NCBI GenBank assembly: GCA_964547855.1
Contig: CAZJPG010000018.1
Location: 1 to 32,707 of the forward strand
Length of the DNA: 32,707 nucleotides
Source of the DNA: JBAZHE01 sp964547855
GTDB taxonomy: Bacteria; Patescibacteriota; Patescibacteriia; Patescibacteriales; WJLG01
Direction of reading: 5' to 3'
Positions within the stretch are counted from its first letter, which is position 1. The number at the start of each line of letters is the position of its first letter. Below the pieces are notes generated by a model. That model saw only the letters and a list, made by a program, of their open reading frames with translations. It had not been told where the DNA came from and did not search any database. Shown here in pieces: positions 1-6,601 of this stretch. The translations under genes and the position numbers were made by a program.

Positions 1-95
1 ATTAGGTTTCATAGATTGGCGAGAGACTATCGCCTTGATAGGTCCTACGTGTAAGCCCTGTGAGGGGTTGAGCGGAGGGATACTAATAAATCATT
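1..95 (+). rRNA. rrl: 23S ribosomal RNA, 3' end (partial)
   Basis: The first ~95 bases match the conserved 3' end of bacterial 23S rRNA: a gatagg block, then gtgtaagc, then gaggggttgag, then the terminal tactaat. These correspond to the last helices of domain VI. The gene continues beyond the left edge, and its exact 3' end is approximate because the pairing 5' end is not in the window. It is followed by 5S rRNA, so this is the tail of an rRNA operon. Confidence 0.9.
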
Positions 96-175
96 AGATT
101 TTCCCACATTTTTGTTTCTGAAGTATATGGTCTTTACGACATCTCTTCAGTTTAATGTCTTCTTCGATTCAAAGG

Positions 176-195
176 TTTTTGGTTCTATCCAAAAA
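176..195 (+). other. Stem-loop in the 23S-5S spacer
   Basis: A 7-bp perfect inverted repeat, tttttgg (176-182) and ccaaaaa (189-195) around a 6-nt loop, lies between the 23S and 5S genes. It could help rRNA processing. No T-run follows, so it is not a terminator. The rest of the spacer (96-175) shows no tRNA or other recognisable element. Confidence 0.4.
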
Positions 196-218
196 CGAAC
201 AAGAATGACAAAGACGTC

Positions 219-341
219 ATTGGCTTGGTGGCACCGCGGCGGGATACACCTGATCCCTTCCCGAACTCAGAAGTTAAGACCGCTTGCACCGATGGTACTT
301 GGGCCTGAGCCCTGGGAGAGTAGGAAGCCGCCAGACCAATG
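219..341 (+). rRNA. rrf: 5S ribosomal RNA
   Basis: This is a complete 5S gene of about 120 nt. It contains the conserved cccgaactcagaagttaag core and the gatggtact and gagagtagg segments. Its ends form helix I, and flanking bases 214-223 (acgtcattgg) pair perfectly with 336-345 (ccaatgacgt), extending the helix into the precursor. A T-run follows directly at 345-350. Any open reading frame drawn across it is spurious. Confidence 0.95.
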
Positions 342-365
342 ACGTTTTTTATTTTCTAGAATATT

Positions 366-395
366 AGTCAAGCGCATAGCTTGACTTTTATTTAT
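366..395 (+). terminator. Intrinsic terminator of the rRNA operon
   Basis: The 8-bp stem agtcaagc (366-373) and gcttgact (379-386) has a 5-nt loop and is followed by a T-rich tail. It lies just after the 5S gene, so it most likely ends the rRNA operon. Its 3' arm also contains the TTGACT -35 box of the next gene's promoter. Confidence 0.75.
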
Positions 396-409
396 TTTAT
401 TGTTATATT
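381..409 (+). promoter_or_regulatory. Sigma-70-type promoter of the rhomboid gene
   Basis: TTGACT (381-386), a 17-bp spacer and TATATT (404-409), with an extended -10 TG at 401-402. The predicted start is near 416, giving a leader of about 57 nt to the ATG at 474. The -35 box sits inside the 3' arm of the upstream terminator hairpin. Confidence 0.6.
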
Positions 410-473
410 TAATTGAAAATTTTGATCTTTCGACACATTTTAATATCCATCTTCTAAAAAGGAGCTAGGGGTA

Positions 474-1019
474 ATGAAGACCTTTATTAGTAGTTTAAAG
501 TCAGCATTCGGTGTCATTGCGTTTATGTGGTTGGTGTTTTTGGTCGATCTTGTTTTGCCGATAAATTTAAAGTCTTTCGGCATTCACCCGCATAGTATTT
601 TCGGTTTAATCGGCATAATTACCTGTCCTTTTCTGCATGCTAATTTGGGACATATTATCGCGAATAGCATGGCTCTGTTGCCTTTGTTGACCATAGCTTT
701 CTTTTATGATCGAGCCAGAAGTATAGGGGCTATGTCGATAATCGTTTTAGCCGGTGGTTTGGGCGTTTGGCTGTTTGGATCAGCTGGTGTTCATATTGGG
801 GCTAGCGGGCTAGTCTTTGGATTGATAGGTTATCTGCTTTTTGTTGGCATATATTTTCGGGATATTAAGGCTATAGTTGTTTCAGTGATCGTACTTTTGG
901 GTTACGGAGGATCGTTGTTCTCGCTCCTGATCGTTATGCCTGGTATCAGCTGGAGCGGCCATTTTTTCGGATTTTTAGGAGGAGTATTGGCTGCTAAGCT
1001 AGCTAAAAGAAGACAATGA
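474..1019 (+). CDS. Rhomboid-family intramembrane serine protease
   Basis: This 181-residue, highly hydrophobic protein has about six membrane segments. Rhomboids cut transmembrane substrates inside the membrane with a Ser-His dyad. Both catalytic motifs are visible: GASG at 109-112 with nucleophile Ser111, and His163 in a SGHFFGFLGG context in the last helix. The HANLGHIIAN stretch near 55-64 matches the conserved His/Asn region of helix 2. The length fits the minimal six-helix bacterial form. The ATG follows a ggag Shine-Dalgarno at 461-464. It is a single-gene unit between a promoter at 381 and a terminator at 1050. The natural substrate cannot be inferred. Family assignment is confident. 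Confidence 0.9.
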   Translation: MKTFISSLKSAFGVIAFMWLVFLVDLVLPINLKSFGIHPHSIFGLIGIITCPFLHANLGHIIANSMALLPLLTIAFFYDRARSIGAMSIIVLAGGLGVWLFGSAGVHIGASGLVFGLIGYLLFVGIYFRDIKAIVVSVIVLLGYGGSLFSLLIVMPGISWSGHFFGFLGGVLAAKLAKRRQ

Positions 1020-1049
1020 TTACGAAAGATAAAGTAAATCTTTCTATAG

Positions 1050-1076
1050 CCTTGGTCATCGACCAAGGTTTTTTAT
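1050..1076 (+). terminator. Intrinsic terminator after the rhomboid gene
   Basis: The 8-bp perfect stem ccttggtc (1050-1057) and gaccaagg (1061-1068) is closed by a 3-nt loop and followed by a T6 run. It is a classical Rho-independent terminator. Confidence 0.85.
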
Positions 1077-1080
1077 TTCC

Positions 1081-1109
1081 TGTACAAAATTATTTAGCAG
1101 TGCTATTCT
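1081..1109 (+). promoter_or_regulatory. Sigma-70-type promoter of the small gene at 1140
   Basis: TGTACA (1081-1086), a 17-bp spacer and TATTCT (1104-1109), with TG at 1101-1102 forming an extended -10. The leader to the ATG at 1140 is about 24 nt and contains a strong Shine-Dalgarno. Confidence 0.55.
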
Positions 1110-1139
1110 TGAACGAAGAATAAACAAGAGGAGGTGCTT

Positions 1140-1454
1140 ATGGATGGTTCTTTGGCTATTGGTAAGCGTGACATAAACTGGGTTAGGAATCTTCCCGAAA
1201 TGAAGGAGTTAATAGCGCGAATCAATAAGGTTGGGGCGTTCGGGCGTTCTTGGACTAAGTGCAAAGATAGTCCTCTTTATGGAAGTCACATCTTGTTGAT
1301 GAACACCGAGGAGGCGGTATCTGTCTTTGGTCGAGAGGAGCCTTTTTCGGTCATTCATTATTCTGTAGGCGGAGTTGAAAATTTCGATCTTTTGTGCGAA
1401 GTAGCCGCTATTCTAGAGAAAAACGGCGTTTCCGTCAATAAACCGGTGGTTTGA
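1140..1454 (+). CDS. Small protein of unknown function
   Basis: I do not recognise this 104-residue soluble protein. It has no signal peptide or membrane segment. It has two cysteines (near residues 41 and 86 of this frame) and a mixed alpha/beta look, with a helical N-terminal third and an amphipathic C-terminal helix. I chose the ATG at 1140 over the GTG at 1134 because the GTG lies inside the Shine-Dalgarno gaggagg (1129-1135), which is spaced correctly for 1140. It is clearly a real gene: it has its own promoter at 1081, a strong ribosome site and a terminator overlapping its stop codon. It stands alone between the rhomboid gene and glmS, and the context does not reveal a role. Confidence 0.75.
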   Translation: MDGSLAIGKRDINWVRNLPEMKELIARINKVGAFGRSWTKCKDSPLYGSHILLMNTEEAVSVFGREEPFSVIHYSVGGVENFDLLCEVAAILEKNGVSVNKPVV

Positions 1455-1470
1455 TCCCATCGGTTTTTTA
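1440..1470 (+). terminator. Intrinsic terminator overlapping a stop codon
   Basis: The 10-bp stem aaaccggtgg (1440-1449) and ccatcggttt (1457-1466) has one G-U pair and a 7-nt loop, followed by a T-run. The TGA stop of the small upstream gene (1452-1454) lies in the loop, an economical gene end. Confidence 0.8.
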
Positions 1471-1471
1471 T

Positions 1472-1500
1472 TTGCTTTTTTGGTAATTTTTAGTTAATAT
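1472..1500 (+). promoter_or_regulatory. Sigma-70-type promoter of glmS
   Basis: TTGCTT (1472-1477), a 17-bp spacer and TAATAT (1495-1500), directly after the preceding terminator's T-run. The predicted leader is under 40 nt, too short for a glmS ribozyme. Confidence 0.5.
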
Positions 1501-1544
1501 TTAAGGTTCGTTCTTTTAAAAACCAACAGCAAAGGAGATTGAAA

Positions 1545-3377
1545 GTGTGTGGAATAATCGGTTATATTGGCTCTGATAACAGGGCTTTTTACGAAGTTTT
1601 TCGTGGTCTTAAAAATCTTGAGCACCGAGGGTATGATTCGGCTGGAGCTGTCTTTTGCACTTCGACTGGGGATGTTAAGAGTTATAAAATATCTCAAAAA
1701 GAGTCGCCAGGATTCACGGTCAAAGACCTGTTGGCCTTGGCCGAGGCTGATCAATGTTCTCCCAGTATTGGTATTGGTCATACTCGATGGGCCAGTTGTG
1801 GAGGGGTTAGCCGAGCCAATGCTCATCCTCATCATAGTCGCTCTGGGAGGATATGGGTCGTTCATAACGGGAACGTCGTCAATATCAATAAACTCAGAGG
1901 GGATTTTTCCCCAGAGGATTTTTATTCGGAGACCGATACCGAGCTAATAGCTAACTTGATCTCCAGGGAAGTCGAAAGAGGGGTTGAGTTATGCGAGGCC
2001 ATTAAAGATGCGATGCTGAAAATAGAGGGGCCTAATGCCATTCTGGTCATGGACACTCTTAACCCAACAATTTTGGCTGCAGCTAACCGTGGTGGAACAT
2101 TGTTGTATGAACGCAATAGTCGCGGTGAATTTTTTATCGCTTCTGATCCATCGCCTCTGGAAAAGGCTTGGCTAAAGTCGTTCATTCCCATGGGCGAGGA
2201 GGAGATTTTAATGATCGACAGAGATCGTGAAGAAGTCTTTTCTTTTTCTCGCCCGCTTGACCAGGCATCTTTGGACACTCTTTCTTCTAACCAGTCCTTT
2301 GAGCATTTAATGGAAAAAGAGATATGGGAGCAACCCTTGCTTTTTGCTCATGCTTTGGGAGGAAGGATGGTCTTCGATGACGGTATTTCGCGCTTTGGTG
2401 GATTAGAAAAATACGCTCGTGATTTGCGCTCTGCTCGTCGTTTCCACTTTCTTGGCTGTGGTACGGCTTATAACGCTTGCCAATATGCCGTTTTGCTCTT
2501 GAATCGTTTCGGCATCGAAGCTGAGGCCCATATTTCTTCGGAATTCTGCCATGCACACAAAGTTTTTGATCATTCGGATGTTTTTTTCGTCATTAGCCAG
2601 TCAGGTGAAACGGCCGATTCGATCAAGGCTTTGAAAGAGATAAAGATCAAGGGTAGTATGGTCTTTGGAATAATCAATCGCGAAGGCAGCAAGATCTGGC
2701 GCGAGACCGGGGCTGGTATACATGTGCGCGCCGGCTCGGAAAGGGCAGTCGCCTCGACTAAGGCCTTTACTTGTCAATTAGTGGCCATCTCTTTGTTGGC
2801 TGTTTATTTGGCTAGACAAAGGAAAATGACGGCGGATACGGCCAAAAAGATCATGCGCGAACTTGAAGAGATCCCGGCTAAGGCTTTAGAGATCGTTAAG
2901 TTGTCGCAAGAGATATCCGTTTTGACTGATAAATATTTGCAAGTGCGTGATTTTTATTTCTTGGGCCGCTACTTCAATTCGATCGTGGCCTCAGAGGGCG
3001 CCCTGAAACTCAAGGAGGTGTCGTATGTCCATGCTGAAAGTTATCCTTTGGGAGAGATGAAGCATGGACCGCTGGCTTTGGTCGATGACAAAATGGTGTC
3101 GGTAGTGATCGTGCCAAAGGACTCTACTTACGAAGAGTCGTTGGGCAATATTCGTGAGATAAAGGCGAGAGACGGAAAGGTGATCGTAGTTACAGACGAT
3201 GCTGATTTCGATCGTTCTCTTTGTGACGATATGATCATTGTTCCGACGACTCTTGATTATCTTTCTCCGATATTGTCCATTATTCCTTTGCAGCTCTTTG
3301 CCTATCATTTCGCTCTTCGCCTCGGGCTTAACCCGGACAAGCCGCGAAATTTGGCAAAAACTGTAACTGTTGGCTAA
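1545..3377 (+). CDS. glmS: Glutamine-fructose-6-phosphate aminotransferase (isomerizing)
   Basis: GlmS makes glucosamine-6-phosphate from fructose-6-phosphate and glutamine, the first committed step toward UDP-GlcNAc and peptidoglycan. The start must be the GTG at 1545, because that makes Cys residue 2 (Met-Cys-Gly-Ile) and removal of Met exposes the N-terminal catalytic Cys. The Shine-Dalgarno aaaggag (1531-1537) has proper spacing for it, unlike the TTG at 1539. The order is a glutaminase domain (HTRWAS, NAHPH, HNGN), two SIS sugar-isomerase domains (SQSGETADS; AVASTKAFT) and the conserved C-terminal tail NLAKTVTVG. The length of 610 aa is normal for the family. In the glutaminase domain the usual ATHG reads ASCG, a small divergence. 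It is followed by the GlmU-like gene of the same pathway. Confidence 0.97.
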   Translation: MCGIIGYIGSDNRAFYEVFRGLKNLEHRGYDSAGAVFCTSTGDVKSYKISQKESPGFTVKDLLALAEADQCSPSIGIGHTRWASCGGVSRANAHPHHSRSGRIWVVHNGNVVNINKLRGDFSPEDFYSETDTELIANLISREVERGVELCEAIKDAMLKIEGPNAILVMDTLNPTILAAANRGGTLLYERNSRGEFFIASDPSPLEKAWLKSFIPMGEEEILMIDRDREEVFSFSRPLDQASLDTLSSNQSFEHLMEKEIWEQPLLFAHALGGRMVFDDGISRFGGLEKYARDLRSARRFHFLGCGTAYNACQYAVLLLNRFGIEAEAHISSEFCHAHKVFDHSDVFFVISQSGETADSIKALKEIKIKGSMVFGIINREGSKIWRETGAGIHVRAGSERAVASTKAFTCQLVAISLLAVYLARQRKMTADTAKKIMRELEEIPAKALEIVKLSQEISVLTDKYLQVRDFYFLGRYFNSIVASEGALKLKEVSYVHAESYPLGEMKHGPLALVDDKMVSVVIVPKDSTYEESLGNIREIKARDGKVIVVTDDADFDRSLCDDMIIVPTTLDYLSPILSIIPLQLFAYHFALRLGLNPDKPRNLAKTVTVG

Positions 3378-3381
3378 TATA

Positions 3382-3415
3382 AGCCCCATCGGATTTTTTT
3401 CCGAGGGGCTTTTTA
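3382..3415 (+). terminator. Intrinsic terminator after glmS
   Basis: The arms agcccc (3382-3387) and ggggct (3405-3410) are extended by cgg/ccg across a small bulge, with a T-rich loop, followed by a T-run. It separates glmS from the glmU-like gene. Confidence 0.8.
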
Positions 3416-3466
3416 ATAATCTTTTTATCTGTTATCATTGATTGGTTAGAATTAATTTTTCAATAA

Positions 3467-4207
3467 ATGCATAGAATAGTCATATTGGCCGCTGGTAAGG
3501 GTACACGCATGGGCAGTGAGTTGCCTAAGGCGTTGTTTCCTTTAAAAGGTCGGCCGATGATCGAGTATCTTTTAGATTCCATATTGGCATCGGGCGTCGA
3601 TCAAAAACCTTTAGTAGTAGTGTCTCCTGACAATAAAGATGTCATATCATCAAGTCTTTCTGGTTATGACTTGGAATATGTCATTCAGGACAAGCAGCTT
3701 GGGACAGGCCATGCTGTCGCCAGCACTAAATCGTTCATCGGAGAAGAGTATCAAGGAGTTATAGTTCTCTATTGCGACCATCCTTTTATTTCGTCCAAGG
3801 CTATTTGTGGATTGGCGAAATTGACCAGCTTCCCTGTTTCTTTGATGCCGACCAAAGTTAGTGACTTTGATGATTGGCGATCTGTTTTTAAACATTGGGG
3901 CCGGATTTTGCGCGATCAAAGCGGCCGCTTGGTTGGTATAGAAGAATTTAAAGATGCCCCCGAAGATGTTAGGAAAATAACCGAGGTCAATCCTGGGGTG
4001 ATGCGTTTCGACAGGGAGTGGCTTTGGGATAATATAGATAAACTTGCGAACGAGAATGCTCAACACGAATACTATCTTACCGATCTTCCTAAAATAGCTT
4101 TTTCCGAGGGCTTTGAAATAGGATCTTTAAGCATAGACCCCTTGGAGGCCATAGGGGTTAACAGCCAGGAAGAGGTTAAGATAGCAGAGAGTTTTTTATC
4201 GAAATGA
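3467..4207 (+). CDS. GlmU-like UDP-GlcNAc pyrophosphorylase, uridylyltransferase domain only
   Basis: This 246-residue protein is a nucleotidyltransferase of the GlmU N-terminal type, which makes UDP-GlcNAc from GlcNAc-1-phosphate and UTP. Visible motifs are LAAGKGTRM (residues 7-15) with the following PK, QLGTGHAV, an Asp-containing YCDHPF where GlmU usually has YGDVPL, NPGVM and NAQHEYYLTDL. The C-terminal left-handed beta-helix acetyltransferase half of bifunctional GlmU is absent, since the protein ends shortly after the first domain. Acetylation of GlcN-1-P must therefore come from another protein, or scavenged GlcNAc is used. It lies just after glmS but behind a terminator. No Shine-Dalgarno precedes the ATG; possible -10 boxes at 3433-3438 and 3447-3452 imply a very short leader. 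Another sugar-1-phosphate substrate cannot be excluded. Confidence 0.82.
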   Translation: MHRIVILAAGKGTRMGSELPKALFPLKGRPMIEYLLDSILASGVDQKPLVVVSPDNKDVISSSLSGYDLEYVIQDKQLGTGHAVASTKSFIGEEYQGVIVLYCDHPFISSKAICGLAKLTSFPVSLMPTKVSDFDDWRSVFKHWGRILRDQSGRLVGIEEFKDAPEDVRKITEVNPGVMRFDREWLWDNIDKLANENAQHEYYLTDLPKIAFSEGFEIGSLSIDPLEAIGVNSQEEVKIAESFLSK

Positions 4208-4253
4208 TTATTGCAATAGGCAGTTTTAGCCAACTGTCAGCAATGATTAGATA

Positions 4254-4282
4254 TTGACATTTTTATTATAAAATGGTTATAT
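4254..4282 (+). promoter_or_regulatory. Strong sigma-70-type promoter of the SemiSWEET gene
   Basis: A perfect TTGACA (4254-4259), a 17-bp spacer and TTATAT (4277-4282), with an extended -10 TG at 4274-4275. It is one of the best promoter matches in the window and drives a 91-residue membrane protein. Confidence 0.65.
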
Positions 4283-4319
4283 CTATTAAACGTTCGAAAG
4301 TATTTTAAAAGGAGGAATC

Positions 4320-4595
4320 TTGGAAAGATTGTTTGGCATCTTAGCCGTTCTGTCTTCGTTTTACGCCATCTTGATAGGTTTAAGCTCTCAAGTATGGAAT
4401 AATTACAAAAGAAAGAGCGTGGAGGGTTTTTCCCCTCATTTCTTTTTTTCGATCTATGTTCTTTATATATTGTGGATGATATATGGGCTTTCTAAACCCA
4501 AAATCGATTATTATATTGTCGTCCCGAACATGTTCGCCGTAGTGATCGGCGCCGTCTTTGTTTATCAGTTAATCGTTTACAGAAAGAAAAGATAA
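4320..4595 (+). CDS. SemiSWEET / PQ-loop family small membrane transporter
   Basis: This is a 91-residue protein with three predicted membrane helices (about 3-22, 41-58 and 64-86). The segment from Ser23-Gln24 to Pro39, with RKSVEGFSP, matches the loop of a single PQ-loop/MtN3 repeat. SemiSWEETs are three-helix half-transporters that dimerise to move sugars across the membrane. The substrate cannot be read from sequence, and related PQ-loop proteins move amino acids or other small molecules. The start is TTG at 4320 behind a strong aaggagg Shine-Dalgarno. It is a single-gene unit with a near-consensus promoter at 4254 and its own terminator, so it is probably well expressed. Uptake of sugar by diffusion would suit a host- or community-dependent cell (inference). 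Confidence 0.78.
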   Translation: MERLFGILAVLSSFYAILIGLSSQVWNNYKRKSVEGFSPHFFFSIYVLYILWMIYGLSKPKIDYYIVVPNMFAVVIGAVFVYQLIVYRKKR

Positions 4596-4608
4596 ATGAT
4601 CTGTCGTT

Positions 4609-4650
4609 AAGACCGCTTCTGTCCCTTGGGATTTTAGGCGGTCTTTTTAT
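4609..4650 (+). terminator. Intrinsic terminator after the SemiSWEET gene
   Basis: The 8-bp stem aagaccgc and gcggtctt (4609-4616 and 4638-4645) encloses a small inner tccc/ggga hairpin and is followed by a T5 run. The adjoining AT-rich stretch supplies the -10 box of the next gene. Confidence 0.8.
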
Positions 4651-4663
4651 TTTAACTTTTTTT

Positions 4664-4672
4664 TGCTATTAT
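4664..4672 (+). promoter_or_regulatory. Extended -10 promoter of the endonuclease Q-like gene
   Basis: TGCTATTAT (TG at 4664-4665, TATTAT at 4667-4672) lies 24 nt before the ATG at 4697. No convincing -35 is present. The predicted leader is about 18 nt and lacks a Shine-Dalgarno. Confidence 0.45.
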
Positions 4673-4696
4673 CATAAAACCTAATATCAAACGTCT

Positions 4697-5962
4697 ATGA
4701 GACAAATAGCCGATCTGCACATCCACTCTAAGTACTCCCGAGCTTGCTCGTCGCAGCTTGATTTTGCAAGTCTAGATGCGACTGGGCGCTTTAAAGGTGT
4801 GGACATTGTCGCCACTGGCGATTTTACCTATCCACAGTGGTTAAATAATATAAAAGAAGAGCTGGAAGAGATAGGTTCGAGTGGACTTTATAAATTAAAG
4901 GGATCTGATGGTTTAGTGAAATTTATATTATCGACTGAGGTCGCATTGATATATAAAGATGGCGGTGCGCATGCTCGGCGTATTCATCTTGTCGTTCATG
5001 CTCCAAATGTAGAGGCGGCAGAAAAACTTTTCAATGCTTTAGATAAGAAATACAACGTTCGCAGTGATGGGCGTCCAATCTTGGGAATGAGCGCTCCAGA
5101 TTTCGTTAAATTGTGCCTCTCTATCCATCCTAAATTTTTAGTTTATCCTGCGCATATTTGGACGCCGTGGTTCTCGGTCTTCGGTTCAAAGTCTGGTTTT
5201 GATTCTTTTGAGGAATGCTTTCGTGACCAGACACCGAATATTTACGCCTACGAGACCGGGCTGTCGAGCGATCCAGAAATGAATTGGCGAGTCTCTGCTT
5301 TAGATGAACTTACGCTTCTGTCGAATTCTGATGCCCATAGCTTGGCCAATATCGGGCGCGAGTGTAATATCTTCGATTTGATAGATGTGACCTATGACGA
5401 AATATATGAAGCAATAAAGACAAAGGATTTGAATAAGATAAAAGGCACTATCGAATTTTATCCAGAGGAGGGGATGTATCATTTGGATGGGCATCGTGAC
5501 TGTGGTTTTTCTTGCGAACCAGCGGAGACAAAGAAATTAAAAGGAATATGCCCGAAATGCAAGAAACCGATGATTATCGGTGTTCTGAACAGAGTTGAGG
5601 AATTGGCCGACAGGCCGGCGGGGACTAGGCCAAAAAATTCTTACCCGTTTTATAAATTGGTGGAGCTAGATAAAATAATCGCCGAGAGTCTAGGTATAAA
5701 ATCGCGTTTTTCCAAGAAGGTGAAAAAAGAATACAACGACTTGATAAAACTTTTCGGGAATGAAATTCGGATATTATTGGATTTGCCTTTAGAGGAAGTA
5801 TTGTCCTCTGGTGTAACGACGCCAGAGATAGTCGAAGGAATTAAACGCGTGCGAGAGGGGAGGCTGCATGTCGATCCTGGGTTTGACGGACAATATGGAA
5901 AAGTCGAAATATTCACCGACAAGGATAGATCGAATATGCCTAAACAGAAGAGCTTATTGTAA
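4697..5962 (+). CDS. Endonuclease Q-like PHP-domain DNA repair nuclease
   Basis: This 421-residue protein carries an N-terminal PHP metal-binding domain: DLHIHSKYSRA, with metal ligands His8 and His10, then a conserved GDFTYP at 41-46, STEVALIY, HIWTPWFSVFGS and SNSDAH near 210. A tetracysteine zinc site follows, with CGFSC and CPKC about 20 residues apart, and then VLNRVEELADRP and a helical C-terminal part. This order and length match endonuclease Q (TIGR00375-type), which nicks DNA 5' to deaminated bases (hypoxanthine, uracil) and at abasic sites. It probably works as a repair enzyme for deamination damage. It is a single-gene unit with an extended -10 and a short leader. The family is clear, but biochemical activity is inferred from archaeal and Bacillus relatives. 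Confidence 0.85.
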   Translation: MRQIADLHIHSKYSRACSSQLDFASLDATGRFKGVDIVATGDFTYPQWLNNIKEELEEIGSSGLYKLKGSDGLVKFILSTEVALIYKDGGAHARRIHLVVHAPNVEAAEKLFNALDKKYNVRSDGRPILGMSAPDFVKLCLSIHPKFLVYPAHIWTPWFSVFGSKSGFDSFEECFRDQTPNIYAYETGLSSDPEMNWRVSALDELTLLSNSDAHSLANIGRECNIFDLIDVTYDEIYEAIKTKDLNKIKGTIEFYPEEGMYHLDGHRDCGFSCEPAETKKLKGICPKCKKPMIIGVLNRVEELADRPAGTRPKNSYPFYKLVELDKIIAESLGIKSRFSKKVKKEYNDLIKLFGNEIRILLDLPLEEVLSSGVTTPEIVEGIKRVREGRLHVDPGFDGQYGKVEIFTDKDRSNMPKQKSLL

Positions 5963-5969
5963 AATGATT

Positions 5970-5997
5970 TTGAACTTGGCGAAAGTTGTTGTATAAT
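5970..5997 (+). promoter_or_regulatory. Sigma-70-type promoter of the gene at 6020
   Basis: TTGAAC (5970-5975), a 16-bp spacer and a perfect TATAAT (5992-5997). The predicted transcript starts at about 6003, so the 5' leader consists almost only of the hairpin at 6002-6019. Confidence 0.6.
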
Positions 5998-6001
5998 AAA
6001 A

Positions 6002-6019
6002 AGGTATTCACCAATACCT
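6002..6019 (+). promoter_or_regulatory. 5'-leader hairpin abutting the start codon
   Basis: A perfect 7-bp inverted repeat, aggtatt (6002-6008) and aatacct (6013-6019) with loop cacc, ends on the base before the ATG at 6020. With the promoter at 5970-5997 the mRNA would begin at this stem. It may protect the 5' end or gate translation. No Shine-Dalgarno follows it. Confidence 0.5.
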
Positions 6020-6514
6020 ATGAAAAAAAATAAAAATAAAAAACGAGATGAGTTCTTGGCTAACCAGGAAACATTCCTCGTGATCTTTTTAGCCGCAGCT
6101 TTGTTGGTTTTATCCCTTCCTTTGTTGTATGGGCGTTACAAAGAGTTAGATTTTTTAGCGGCAAGCGTTCTTAGTCGAAGTGTTTCGGCTATCGATTTTG
6201 ACGCAATAGATAATTCCAGTGGTTTAGCGGAGAGCAGTGAGGGCATGAAGGCTATGAATGACTATGAAAGATGCATTAGGGATAATTTTTCTTCCATAGC
6301 TCCGTCTGACAGTGTTGGCGCGTCCATAGACAATGTTAGCTTTGTGTCGTCTAACAGAGCATTGATATTCTATCATGACAATGAAAAGAATTTGATATCA
6401 GAGGTCGTTATGGGGCATGGCGAAGATGGTGCTCCGAGGATAGAGAAAAAATATTTGAAGAATTCCAACGGCCATGATTATTCTCAGGGCGTGTATGGCG
6501 CCGATCCAGGGTAA
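6020..6514 (+). CDS. Membrane-anchored protein of unknown function
   Basis: This 164-residue protein has a very basic N-terminus (about ten Lys/Arg in the first nine codons onward), one hydrophobic helix at about 17-37, and a soluble domain that should face outside. The outer part is Ser/Asp/Asn-rich with a short beta-rich segment near 105-130 and a single Cys. I recognise no domain. The architecture resembles a single-pass anchored envelope protein. The ATG is preceded by no Shine-Dalgarno but by a perfect hairpin directly next to the start, downstream of a TATAAT box. It is a single-gene unit ending at a strong terminator shared with the convergent CAP gene. The function is unknown. Confidence 0.7.
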   Translation: MKKNKNKKRDEFLANQETFLVIFLAAALLVLSLPLLYGRYKELDFLAASVLSRSVSAIDFDAIDNSSGLAESSEGMKAMNDYERCIRDNFSSIAPSDSVGASIDNVSFVSSNRALIFYHDNEKNLISEVVMGHGEDGAPRIEKKYLKNSNGHDYSQGVYGADPG

Positions 6515-6532
6515 AAAATAGAATGGTATATA

Positions 6533-6570
6533 AAAGACCGTCACTGAAATAAGTGGCGGTCTTTATTTTT
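6533..6570. terminator. Bidirectional intrinsic terminator
   Basis: The 13-bp stem 6533-6545 with 6552-6564 contains one G-U pair and has a 6-nt loop. A T-rich tail follows on the plus strand, and a shorter T4 tail occurs on the minus strand. It sits between two convergent genes (ends at 6514 and 6602) and can serve both. Confidence 0.8.
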
Positions 6571-6601
6571 ATAATTCAGAATAATGAAGTTAGATTGATT
6601 T

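Noticed and set aside
112..342. Reading frame over the 23S-5S spacer and 5S gene
   Set aside because: It covers the 5S rRNA gene; the sequence is explained by conserved rRNA structure.
1134..1139. GTG start two codons before the ATG at 1140
   Set aside because: The GTG overlaps the Shine-Dalgarno sequence that serves the ATG at 1140.
1467..1544. Possible glmS ribozyme or riboswitch upstream of glmS
   Set aside because: Only about 40 nt lie between the predicted transcription start and the start codon, too short for the ribozyme, and no conserved core is visible.
4206..4250. Imperfect long inverted repeat (attattgc with gcaatgat) after the GlmU-like gene
   Set aside because: It has no T-run and includes a wobble pair and unpaired segments; it may be a weak 3' structure but is not a convincing terminator.
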